Assembly (NCBI GenBank): GCA_025965795.1
Contig: JAOPWH010000095.1
Location: forward strand, 1 to 49,604
Reading direction: 5' to 3'
Length of the DNA stretch: 49,604 bases
From: Blastococcus sp.
GTDB taxonomy: Bacteria > Actinomycetota > Actinomycetes > Mycobacteriales > Geodermatophilaceae
Below the pieces are notes generated by a model. The model was not told the origin of the DNA, made no database searches, and worked only from the letters and a program-made list of their open reading frames with translations. This document shows, in pieces, positions 18,560-27,100 of the stretch (its first letter is position 1; every line of letters begins with the position of its first letter). A program made the translations under genes and the position numbers.

Positions 18560-19233
18560 CGGCCGCCCGGGCCGCACTGCCCTGGTACGTGCATCCGGCC
18601 GAGGACCCCGGCGCCTGGCGGCAGCTCGCGCTGCAGACGCCGCGACCGTCCTTCGTGGTCGTCAACGTGCACAACGGTCCCGGCGAACCCGGGAACCCCT
18701 GGTACCCCGAGGCGCTCACGCAGCTGCGGGGCACCCGTATCGTCGGGTACATCGACCTGGCCTACGGCGAGCGACCCGTCGCCGAGGTCGTCGCGGACGT
18801 CGCGACGTGGCTGGACGTCTACCGCGTCGGTGGCGTGATGCTGGACCAGTTCCCCGCCGACGCGGCCAGCACCCGGCGCTGCCTCGAGTACGTGACCGCC
18901 GCCCGCCGGGCCGGTGCCGGCTTCGTGGTCGGCAATCCCGGCGTCGTCCCCGCACTGGGGCACCTGGCGTTGCTCGACGTCACCTGCGTCTTCGAGGGGA
19001 CGGCGGAGGCCTACTCGCGGTTCACGCCGCCGCCCGCCCTCAGCCGGGTGCCGCGGAACCGGGTGTGGCACCTCGTGCACAGCTGCCCGCCCGACGAGCT
19101 CGCCGAGGTGACCGCCCGGGCGGAGCGGCTCGGCGCCGGCCACGCCTTCGTCACCGACCGGTCGATGCCGCACCCGTGGGGCGGGTTCCCGATGGCCGGC
19201 ACGCCGGTGACTGCGGGACGAGCCGCATCGTGA
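18556..19233 (+). CDS. Spherulation-specific family 4 (Spherulin4; GH135/Sph3-like) protein
   Basis: WYVHPAEDPGAWRQL...FVVVNVHNGPGEPGNPWYPEALTQLRGTRIVGYIDLAYGERP...VGGVMLDQFPAD...VFEGTAEAY; GTGA overlap with previous gene. Confidence 0.88.
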   Translation: MTAARAALPWYVHPAEDPGAWRQLALQTPRPSFVVVNVHNGPGEPGNPWYPEALTQLRGTRIVGYIDLAYGERPVAEVVADVATWLDVYRVGGVMLDQFPADAASTRRCLEYVTAARRAGAGFVVGNPGVVPALGHLALLDVTCVFEGTAEAYSRFTPPPALSRVPRNRVWHLVHSCPPDELAEVTARAERLGAGHAFVTDRSMPHPWGGFPMAGTPVTAGRAAS

Positions 19234-20126
19234 CCGTGCTCGGAAGGGCCGGCGGTGCGTTGCTCGCGCTGCTCCTGCTCGGCGGGTGCACGGCCGTGCA
19301 CCCGTCCGGACGGCCCGCCGGGAATCGGGCGGCCACGGCTTCACCGGCGACGTCCGCGGCGCTGCCCACCGCCACGCCCACCACCACGCCCACCACCACG
19401 CCCACCGCCACGCCCACCCCGGCCGACGCGTGGCGTCCCGCACCCGGAACCACCTGGCAGTACCAGCTCAGCGGCGACCTGGACCTGTCGGTGGACGCCG
19501 AGGTCTACGACGTCGACTGGCAGGAGACGACCGCCGCACAGGTGGCGGAGCTGCACCGAACCGGGCGGCGGGTGGTCTGCTACCTCAACGCGGGCGCGCA
19601 CGAGCAGTGGCGCCCCGACGCCGCCGACTACGCGGCCGACGTGCTCGGGAAGCCGCTGGACGGCTGGCCCGGCGAGCGCTGGGTCGACGTCCGCCGCCTC
19701 GACGTCCTCCTTCCGCTGGTGTCCCGGCGGATGGACATCTGCGCGGCCAAGGGCTTCGACGCCGTGGAGCCGGACAACGTCGACGGGTACGCGAACGAGA
19801 CCGGCTTCCCGCTCACCGCCGCAGACCAGCTCGCCTTCAACACGGCGGTGGCGTCGCTGGCGCACGAGCGTGGCCTGTCGGTCGGGTTGAAGAACGACGT
19901 CGAGCAGGTCGGCGCGCTCGAGCCGGTCTTCGACTTCGCCGTCAACGAGGAGTGCCTGGTCTACGACGAGTGCGCGGCCTACCGCCCGTTCATCGACGCG
20001 GGCAAGGCGGTGCTGCACGTGGAGTACGCCGAAGGCACCCCCCGGCTGTGTGAGGCCGTCTCCCCAATTCGGCTGAGCTCGATTCTGAAAAACCTGGATC
20101 TGGACGCCGCGCTGCGACACTGCTGA
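19230..20126 (+). CDS. GH114 endo-alpha-1,4-polygalactosaminidase-like lipoprotein
   Basis: Lipobox LLLLGGCTA; TWQYQLSGDLDLSVDAEVYDVDW, VCYLNAGAHEQWRPD, GFDAVEPDNVDGYANETGFPLTAADQLAFN, LSVGLKNDVEQV, FAVNEECLVYDEC, GKAVLHVEY. Confidence 0.94.
   Translation: MTVLGRAGGALLALLLLGGCTAVHPSGRPAGNRAATASPATSAALPTATPTTTPTTTPTATPTPADAWRPAPGTTWQYQLSGDLDLSVDAEVYDVDWQETTAAQVAELHRTGRRVVCYLNAGAHEQWRPDAADYAADVLGKPLDGWPGERWVDVRRLDVLLPLVSRRMDICAAKGFDAVEPDNVDGYANETGFPLTAADQLAFNTAVASLAHERGLSVGLKNDVEQVGALEPVFDFAVNEECLVYDECAAYRPFIDAGKAVLHVEYAEGTPRLCEAVSPIRLSSILKNLDLDAALRHC
19364..19411 (+). repeat. 12-bp tandem repeat (x4) encoding a Thr/Pro linker
   Basis: GCCCACCRCCAC repeated four times, encoding TATPTTTPTTTPTATP between lipobox and GH114 domain. 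Confidence 0.85.
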
Positions 20127-20127
20127 G

Positions 20128-21732
20128 GTGCTCACCCGACGCGCTCACCTGCGCGAACTCGCGCTGCAGACCGGTTCCCCGGCTGCCGGCGTGATGCTGC
20201 GCGCCGACGGCTCGGTCGTCGTCCGGTGGGCCAACGTCGCCATGAGCGACCTGCTGGGACTTCCGGCCGGTTCCGCCGCGACGGAGCTGACCGATCTGCT
20301 CGACGACGACGGCGCCACGCGGCTGGCCTCGGTGGCCCGCGACGTCGTCCGGCTGCAGGGGCAGCGCGCCAGCCTCCAGGTGACCCTCCCCGGTGATCCG
20401 GAACCGCTCTGGCTGCACCTGCTGGCGCAGCGGCCGGCCGGTCTCCGCCGGATGTCCGGCACGGCCGACATCGCCGCCGTCCTGCACGCCGAACCGGCAC
20501 CGCGGCCGACACCTGCCGGTTCGCCCGAGGCGCCCGAGAGCGCCGCCCAGCTCAGCGAGCGCCTCGGCGCCGCCCTGCTCCTCCTGCGCCGCCGCCCCGG
20601 GCGGGTGGCGGTGGCCGTCGCAGTGGTCCGCCTTCCCGGGCCCGACGGGCCCGAGCGGCCGTCGTCGCCGACCCTCGCCGACCTGGCCGACCGGGTGCGG
20701 CGGGCGGCGCGCGAGACGGACACGGTCGTGCACCTGGACGGCGGTCGGCTCGCCGTGGTGGCCGAGGACTCCGGCGACGACGGCGGGATCGTCATGGCCC
20801 GCCGGCTCCTCGCCGTCCTCCACCGCCCGCTCGCCGACGGGGTCCGCCCCGTCGTCAGCGCCGCGGTGGTCGAGGTGGGCGATCCCGACACCGACCCCGA
20901 CACCCTGCTCGCCTCGGTCGTCGAGGGTGCGGCCGCCCGCGCCTCGGGCAGCGGTCTCACCGTGCTCGCGCCGTGGGACCGGCACTCCGACGCTCGCCCG
21001 GTTCCCGCCGACCGCACCGCTGGCTCGGCGCAGATCCGGGCCGCGCTGGACTCCGGGCGCTTCGTGCTGAACTCGCGGCCGGTCCTGGTCCCCGGCAGCG
21101 GACCGGCGGCGGGGCTGCGCTGCGACGTCCCCGGGGCGCGGGTCCGCGGAACCCTGGTGGAGGTCAGCACCGTCGACGCCGGCGTGCCCAGCCCCGTGCG
21201 TGTCGACGCCCCGGGTCTCGCCGTCGCGCTGGACCGGTGGGCCGTGGCCCGAGTGGTCGACGTCGACGCCGACGTGGTCGTGGTCCGCCTGCAGCCGGGT
21301 GGTGCTCTGGTGTCGCTCCGCGAGGAGATCACCGCCCTGCAGCGGTCCCGCCCCGAGACGCGGCTGGTCCTCGGTGTGCCCGAAGGGCGCCTGGACGAGG
21401 CCGTCTCCGCACAGCGCGCCGCGCTGCACGAGCTGGCCGGACTCGGCGTCGGCCTCGGTGTGCTCGACTGGACCGGCCGGGTGGACGTCCGGACCCTGGT
21501 GCGCTGGCGCGTCGGGATCGTGGAGCTGTCCCCCGACTGGCACCGCGACGTCCTCCTCACCGAGGGCGCGGCCATGATCACCGGCCTGGTGGCCGGACTC
21601 CGCGCCGGGCTGGGCGACGCCGCCGTCGTCCTCATCGACCGACCCGACGACGCGACCGTGGCGTCCGCGCTCGCCGACTGCGGCGTCCGCTGGACCGCCC
21701 CGGCCCGACGCTCCGTGGCCGGCGTGGCATGA
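20128..21732 (+). CDS. PAS-like plus degenerate GGDEF plus degenerate EAL protein, putative c-di-GMP sensor/effector
   Basis: GVMLRADGSVVVRWANVAMSDLLGLPAG (PAS); RETDTVVHLDGGRLAVVAED aligns to RxxD-x5-GGDEF with GGDEF lost and RxxD kept; AQIRAALDSGRFVLNSRPVLVPGSG...GLRCDVPG aligns to an EAL N-terminus with EAL lost. Confidence 0.8.
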   Translation: MLTRRAHLRELALQTGSPAAGVMLRADGSVVVRWANVAMSDLLGLPAGSAATELTDLLDDDGATRLASVARDVVRLQGQRASLQVTLPGDPEPLWLHLLAQRPAGLRRMSGTADIAAVLHAEPAPRPTPAGSPEAPESAAQLSERLGAALLLLRRRPGRVAVAVAVVRLPGPDGPERPSSPTLADLADRVRRAARETDTVVHLDGGRLAVVAEDSGDDGGIVMARRLLAVLHRPLADGVRPVVSAAVVEVGDPDTDPDTLLASVVEGAAARASGSGLTVLAPWDRHSDARPVPADRTAGSAQIRAALDSGRFVLNSRPVLVPGSGPAAGLRCDVPGARVRGTLVEVSTVDAGVPSPVRVDAPGLAVALDRWAVARVVDVDADVVVVRLQPGGALVSLREEITALQRSRPETRLVLGVPEGRLDEAVSAQRAALHELAGLGVGLGVLDWTGRVDVRTLVRWRVGIVELSPDWHRDVLLTEGAAMITGLVAGLRAGLGDAAVVLIDRPDDATVASALADCGVRWTAPARRSVAGVA

Positions 21733-22391
21733 GCCGCCGGACCGCTGCTCCGCGGGCGCCGTTCCGCGACGGCGTCTCCTCCGACGTCCGCCACGACCTG
21801 CGGCACGAGCTCGCGACCCTGCGCACGCTGTTCGCCGTCGCACAGGACGAACCGGACCTCGACCCGACCGAGCTGCGCTCGCTGCTGGCGACGGCGACCG
21901 GCGAGGTGTCCTACGCCCTGGACCTGCTGGACGCTGTGCCGGGAGCGCCCGTCCCTGCCCACCGCCCGACGGCTCCCGCCTCCCGGACCGACGTGGCCGG
22001 TGTGCTCTCCGACGCCGCCGCGGTCGTTCCCCGCGGCGTGGTCGTCGCCGTCGAGGCGACCGCTCCGCTCTGCGTCTCGATGGCCCGAACGGCCCTCGTC
22101 CGCGTGGTGCGCAACCTGCTGGGAAACGCCGTGGCCGCCATGAACGGCACCGGCACGGTGCTGCTGCGCGCCGAGCGCATCGGAGTCGACGGCCCCGTCC
22201 GCCTCGAGATCCACGACGACGGGCCGGGCCCGGGCCGCTCCGGCTTCTCCCGCAGCGGCGGGCAGGGGCTGACCGTCGTCCGCACGCTGGTGCTTTCCGC
22301 CGGTGGCTCCCTCGTGCTCGGCCGGTCCCCGTCGGGAGGCACGTGCGCGAGCGTGACCCTGCCCGCTCCACGACAGGAGTTCCGCCCGTGA
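21729..22391 (+). CDS. Small soluble sensor histidine kinase
   Basis: H-box-like DVRHDLRHELATLR, N-box VRNLLGNAVAAM, G-boxes DDGPGPG...GGQGLTVVRTL; no TM segment; ATGA overlap with previous gene. Confidence 0.88.
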   Translation: MSRRTAAPRAPFRDGVSSDVRHDLRHELATLRTLFAVAQDEPDLDPTELRSLLATATGEVSYALDLLDAVPGAPVPAHRPTAPASRTDVAGVLSDAAAVVPRGVVVAVEATAPLCVSMARTALVRVVRNLLGNAVAAMNGTGTVLLRAERIGVDGPVRLEIHDDGPGPGRSGFSRSGGQGLTVVRTLVLSAGGSLVLGRSPSGGTCASVTLPAPRQEFRP

Positions 22392-23056
22392 CCCGCGTCC
22401 TGCTCTGCGACGACCACGTCGTGTTCGCCGATGCCCTCGCCATGGCGGTCGCCGCCTCCGGCTACGAGGTGGTCGGCGTGACCCGCACGGTCGCCGAGGC
22501 CCTCGCCCAGGCACGGGCCACCCAGCCCGACGTCGTCGTCATGGATCTGCACTTCGAGCACGGGCCGGACGGGCTGACCGGGGTGCGCGCGCTGACCGGG
22601 GCGTCCCCGGCGCCACGGGTGCTGCTGCTCAGCGGCGCCGTGGACGGCCGGGTGCTCACCGAGGCGGTGGAGGCCGGCGCGGACGGCGTGGTCAGCAAGG
22701 CCGACCCGTTGGAGACCGTCCTGACCGCGGTCCAGCGCGTCGCGGAGGGGTCGTTCTACGCCGACCCCGAGCTGCTGCGCCGTTCGCTGCGGCCCTCCCC
22801 GGCCGACCTCGACCAGGTCCACCTCGCCGCCCAGTTCCTGACCCCCCGGGAGCGGGAAGTGCTCGGCCGGCTGGTCCAGGGATCGTCGACCAGGGATCTC
22901 GCCGAGGCAATGGGCGTCGGCGTGGCCACGGTCCGCACGCACGTGCAGTCGGTGCTGAACAAGCTCGGGGTCCGTTCCCGGCTCGAGGCCGTCACCGTCG
23001 CGGTCGCGCACGGTCTGCACGAACCGCCGCTCCGCCGCGTGCCGACACGGGTCTGA
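22388..23056 (+). CDS. NarL/LuxR-type response regulator
   Basis: REC VLLCDDHVVFADAL...DVVVMDLHFEHG; HTH LTPREREVLGRLVQGSSTRDLAEAMGVGVATVRTHVQSVLNKLGVRSRLEAV; GTGA overlap with kinase gene. Confidence 0.94.
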   Translation: MTRVLLCDDHVVFADALAMAVAASGYEVVGVTRTVAEALAQARATQPDVVVMDLHFEHGPDGLTGVRALTGASPAPRVLLLSGAVDGRVLTEAVEAGADGVVSKADPLETVLTAVQRVAEGSFYADPELLRRSLRPSPADLDQVHLAAQFLTPREREVLGRLVQGSSTRDLAEAMGVGVATVRTHVQSVLNKLGVRSRLEAVTVAVAHGLHEPPLRRVPTRV

Positions 23057-23097
23057 CGCCGGGCCGGCGCCTTCCAACCGCCGGTTAAGGTCGGCCC

Positions 23098-24093
23098 ATG
23101 ACCTGGCTCGTCACCGGCGGCGCCGGCTACATCGGCGCACACGTCACTGCGGCCATGCGGGAGGCGGAGCAGGAGGTCGTCGTCCTCGACGACCTCTCCA
23201 CCGGGGACGCGACCCGGATCCCGGGGACGACGGTCGTGCAGGGCAGCACCCTGGACGGCGAGCTGCTGGCGCGCACCATCCGCGAGCACCGCGTCCAGGG
23301 CGTGGTGCACCTGGCGGCCAAGAAGCAGGTGGAGGAGTCGGTGCACCGGCCGCTCTACTACTACGAGCAGAACGTCGAGGGCCTTCGGGTGCTCCTCCAG
23401 GCGGCGACCGAGGGCGGCGTCGAGTCCTTCGTGTTCTCCTCCAGCGCCGCCGTCTACGGGGCGCCGGACGTCGAGCTCGTGCAGGAGGACACCCCCACCT
23501 CCCCGGTCAACCCCTACGGGACGACGAAGCTGATCGGTGAGCGGATGGTCGCCGACGTCGCCGCCGCGACCGGCCTGCGCTACGCCAACCTGAGGTACTT
23601 CAACGTCGCCGGGACGGCGGCCCCGGAACTCACCGACCGCGGGGTGTCCAACCTCGTGCCCATGGTGTTCCAGCAGCTGGACCGGCGGATGGCCCCGTTC
23701 ATCTTCGGCGACGACTACGACACCCCTGACGGCACGTGCGTCCGCGACTTCGTGCACGTCTCCGACATCGCCTCCGCGCACGTGGCGGCGGGCCGCGGCC
23801 TCACCGACGGGCGGGTGTCCGCCCTCACCGCCAACATCGGTCGGGGCGAAGGCGTCTCGGTGCGCGAGATGGTCACCACCATCCTGGCCGTCACCGGCAC
23901 GGCGGGTCAGGACTGGGCCGAACCGGTGGTCCGCCCACGCCGGGCGGGTGACCCGGCCCGGGTGGTGGCCTCGTCGGCGACCATCGAGCGCGAACTGGGC
24001 TGGCGGGCCCAATGCACCGTGGAGGACATGGTCCGCTCCGCCTGGGAGGGCTGGAGCAGCCGCAGCCCGGCGAGCGGCCCCGCTCGTACCTGA
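23098..24093 (+). CDS. galE: UDP-glucose/UDP-GlcNAc 4-epimerase (GalE family)
   Basis: MTWLVTGGAGYIGAHV, YGTTKLIGERM (YxxxK), LRYFNVAGT; SDR extended family epimerase. Confidence 0.93.
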   Translation: MTWLVTGGAGYIGAHVTAAMREAEQEVVVLDDLSTGDATRIPGTTVVQGSTLDGELLARTIREHRVQGVVHLAAKKQVEESVHRPLYYYEQNVEGLRVLLQAATEGGVESFVFSSSAAVYGAPDVELVQEDTPTSPVNPYGTTKLIGERMVADVAAATGLRYANLRYFNVAGTAAPELTDRGVSNLVPMVFQQLDRRMAPFIFGDDYDTPDGTCVRDFVHVSDIASAHVAAGRGLTDGRVSALTANIGRGEGVSVREMVTTILAVTGTAGQDWAEPVVRPRRAGDPARVVASSATIERELGWRAQCTVEDMVRSAWEGWSSRSPASGPART

Positions 24094-24099
24094 GCCGCG

Positions 24100-24130
24100 G
24101 GGCCCCGCGCCGCACCGCCGCGCGGGGCCC
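24100..24130. terminator. Bidirectional terminator-like hairpin between convergent galE and the Agd3-like gene
   Basis: GGGCCCCGCG-N11-CGCGGGGCCC perfect 10-bp inverted repeat. Confidence 0.6.
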
Positions 24131-24137
24131 GGCCGCG

Positions 24138-27100
24138 CTACTTCTTCGCCGTCACGGTCTCCGAGCGGGCCGAGTCGTCCCCGGCGCCGGCCGCGTTCAC
24201 CGCGGCCACCGTGACGGTGTAGGCCTTGCCGTTGGTCAGGTCCGACACCGTCACGCTGGTCGCGTTCCTCGACGCCTTGACCGTGCGCACCGGCTCCGAC
24301 CCGCTGCCGGTGAACACCGACACGAGGTAGCCGGTGATGTCCGACCCGCCGTCGTCGGCCGGCTCGGCCCACCGGACGGTCAGCCTGCGGTCGCCCGCCG
24401 TCGCCCGGACCGAGGTCGGTGCATCCGGCCGGACGGCGGGAGTGACCGAGTTGGACCGGTCCGACGCCGCGCCGATGCCCGCGGCGGACGCCGCGCTCAC
24501 CCGCACGGTGTAGGAGATGCCGTTGCGCAGGCCCGGCACCGTCGCGCGGGTGTCCCCGGCCCCGGCGGACGCCTGCTGCACCACCATGTTGCCCACGGAC
24601 ACCGACACGAGGTAGCCGGTGATCGGCGATCCTCCGGTCGACCGCGGCGCCGTCCAGCTGACCGACACCCAACCGTCGCCGGCCGTGGCCGCCCCGATCC
24701 TGGGCGCACCGGGCAGCGCCGCCGGCGCCAGCGGGATCACCGGGTTGGACGGGGCCGACCGGGCACCCGCGCCCGACCAGTTGAGCGCGGTCACCGTGAA
24801 CGTGTACGGAACGCCGTTGGTGAGACCGGAGACGGTGGCGCTGGTCGCCCACCAGCCCGCGAGCACCGTCCGGACGGCGGGCGTGCCCGCCGGGCCGGCT
24901 GCCGAGATCGCGTAGCCGAGCACGGGCGAGGTGCCGGGCTCCGCCGGCGCGGTCCAGTTCACCGTCGCCGTTCCGTTGCCCGGCGTCGCGGTTCCGATCG
25001 TCGGTGCACCGGGCGTCGCCGCCCCGGCCGCCGGGACGACGCGGGCGGAGCGGCCCGACTCCGCGCCGGCCCCGTTCGCGTTGACCGCCGCGACCGTGAA
25101 GGTGTAGCCGGTGCCGTTGACCAGGCCACCGACGGTGGCCCGGGTCGCCGAGGCGGGCACCTGCAGCGTGACGGCCGGGGTGCTCGCCGTGCCGGCGTAG
25201 GCACGCACGACGTAGCCCGTGAGCGCGCTGCCTCCGGTGTCGGTCGACATCGTCCAGCCCACCGAGGCGGACGCGTTGCCCGGCGTGGCCTCACCGATGG
25301 CCGGCACGCCGGGCACGGTCGAGGGGGTCACGGTGCCCGACCGGCCGGAGGCCGCACCCAGGCCGGCCGCGTTGCGGGCCGACACGGCGAAGCTGTAGGA
25401 AGTCCCGTTGCGCAGGCCGGTCACCGTGGTGGCGGTCGTGGCCGCCTCCACCGTGCGGACGGCCGTCGTCCCGGTGCCTTCGAAGACCGACACCACGTAT
25501 CCGGTCACGGGCGTTCCCCCGGTCGACACCGGCGCGGTCCACGCCAGCGCGGCAGCGGCGTTCCCCGCCGTCACCGAGGTGATCGCGGGCGCACCCGGCA
25601 CCGTCATCGGCGCCAGGGGCGTCACCGCGGACGCGGCGGAGGCGGTACCCAGGCCGGCCGTGTTCCGTGCCGCGACGGTCACCGTGTACGCGGTGCCGTT
25701 GACGAGCCCGGTCAGCTGCGCGGACGTGGCGGTGGCCGCGGCCTCGACCGTGCGCACGGCCGTCGTCCCGGTGCCCTGGTAGACCGACACCACGTAGCCG
25801 GTGACCGGTGCACCGCCGGTTTCTGCGGGAGCGGTCCAGGCCACCGTCGCCGAGGCGTTGCCCGGCGTCACTGACGTGATCGTCGGCGCCCCGGCCACCG
25901 TCGCCGGCGTCACGAGGGCCGAGCGGGCCGAGTCCGGCCCGGTGCCGACGGAGTTCACCGCGGCCACGGACAGGCTGTAGGCAGTGCCGTTGGCCAGGCC
26001 GGGGACGTCGGCCGTGGTCGCCGGGGCGGCCACGTCCACCGTGCGCACCGCCGCCGTGCCGGTGCCCTGGAAGACCGACACCCGGTAGCCGGTGATCGCC
26101 GCTCCGCCGTCGGCGGCCGGAGCCGTCCACGTGACAGCGGCGGTCGTGTTGCCGGCGATCGCGGTCCCGAGGACGGGAGCGCCGGGCACCGTGGCCGGGG
26201 CGGCCGGCGTCACGCTGGCCGACCGGCCCGAGGCCGGGCTCGTGCCCACGGAGTTCACCGCGGCGACCGTGAAGGTGTACGGGGTTCCGTTGGTGAGGCC
26301 GGCGATCTGCGCCGCCGTCGCACCGGCGACCGGAACGGTGCGCGCCGGCGTGGCGGAGTCGCCCTCGTAGACGGAGACGACGTAGCCGGTGACCGGCGAG
26401 CCGCCGTCGAGGACGGGGGCGGTCCAGGTGAGCGTCGCCGCGGCGTTGCCGGCGGTCGCCGTGCCCATCGTGGGCGCGTCGGGAGCGATCACGGTGGAGG
26501 TGCCAATGTAGCCGCCCCGGGGAGTGGTCGGCACCGCGGTGAGCGTGCCGGAGGTCCAGCCGGACAGCTCGCCGCCGTAGGACTCGAGGGACGCGCCGCT
26601 GACCTTCGTGCCGGCCGGCACCGTCACCGGAACCTGGGCGGCGGCGTCGGCGACGTGCACGCCGGAGCCGTCCAGGTACGCGGAGACGCCGTCGGCGGCG
26701 GACTTCCAGCTCGACATCCGCGTCAGGACCTCGGACTGGGACCGGAGGTCGGTCCGGACGACGGGCGCGTTCGCGGCGTGCACCGCGCGGTAGGAGTCGA
26801 GGACGCCCTGCACGACCGGGTAGAGGATCCCGTCCTCGGCCAGGTTGGACTGGTGGGCGTAGAACGGCCGCGGGTCGTTGGACAGCACGCGCGACAGGGC
26901 GTTGCGTACCTCCAGCGGCTTGAGGTAGCTGTCGAAGCTGGCCCGGGCCTCCGCCGCGGAACCGGCCGCGAGGGGCGCGATGCAGGTGCTGGTGGCGGGG
27001 TTGGCCTCGCAGATGCCGCCGCCGCCGTTGGCGCGGCTGGTGTAGTACCAGTTGTACTCGTCGATCTGGTCGGAGAACGTGCCGGCGTTGTAGTAGATGT

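Noticed and set aside
19364-19411. Possible CRISPR-like direct repeats
   Set aside because: Contiguous 12-bp units without spacers, inside a coding linker; no cas genes. No CRISPR array seen in the window.
24012-25874. 620-aa plus-strand repetitive ORF
   Set aside because: Periodic Gly/Arg-rich pattern is the antisense image of the FnIII repeats.
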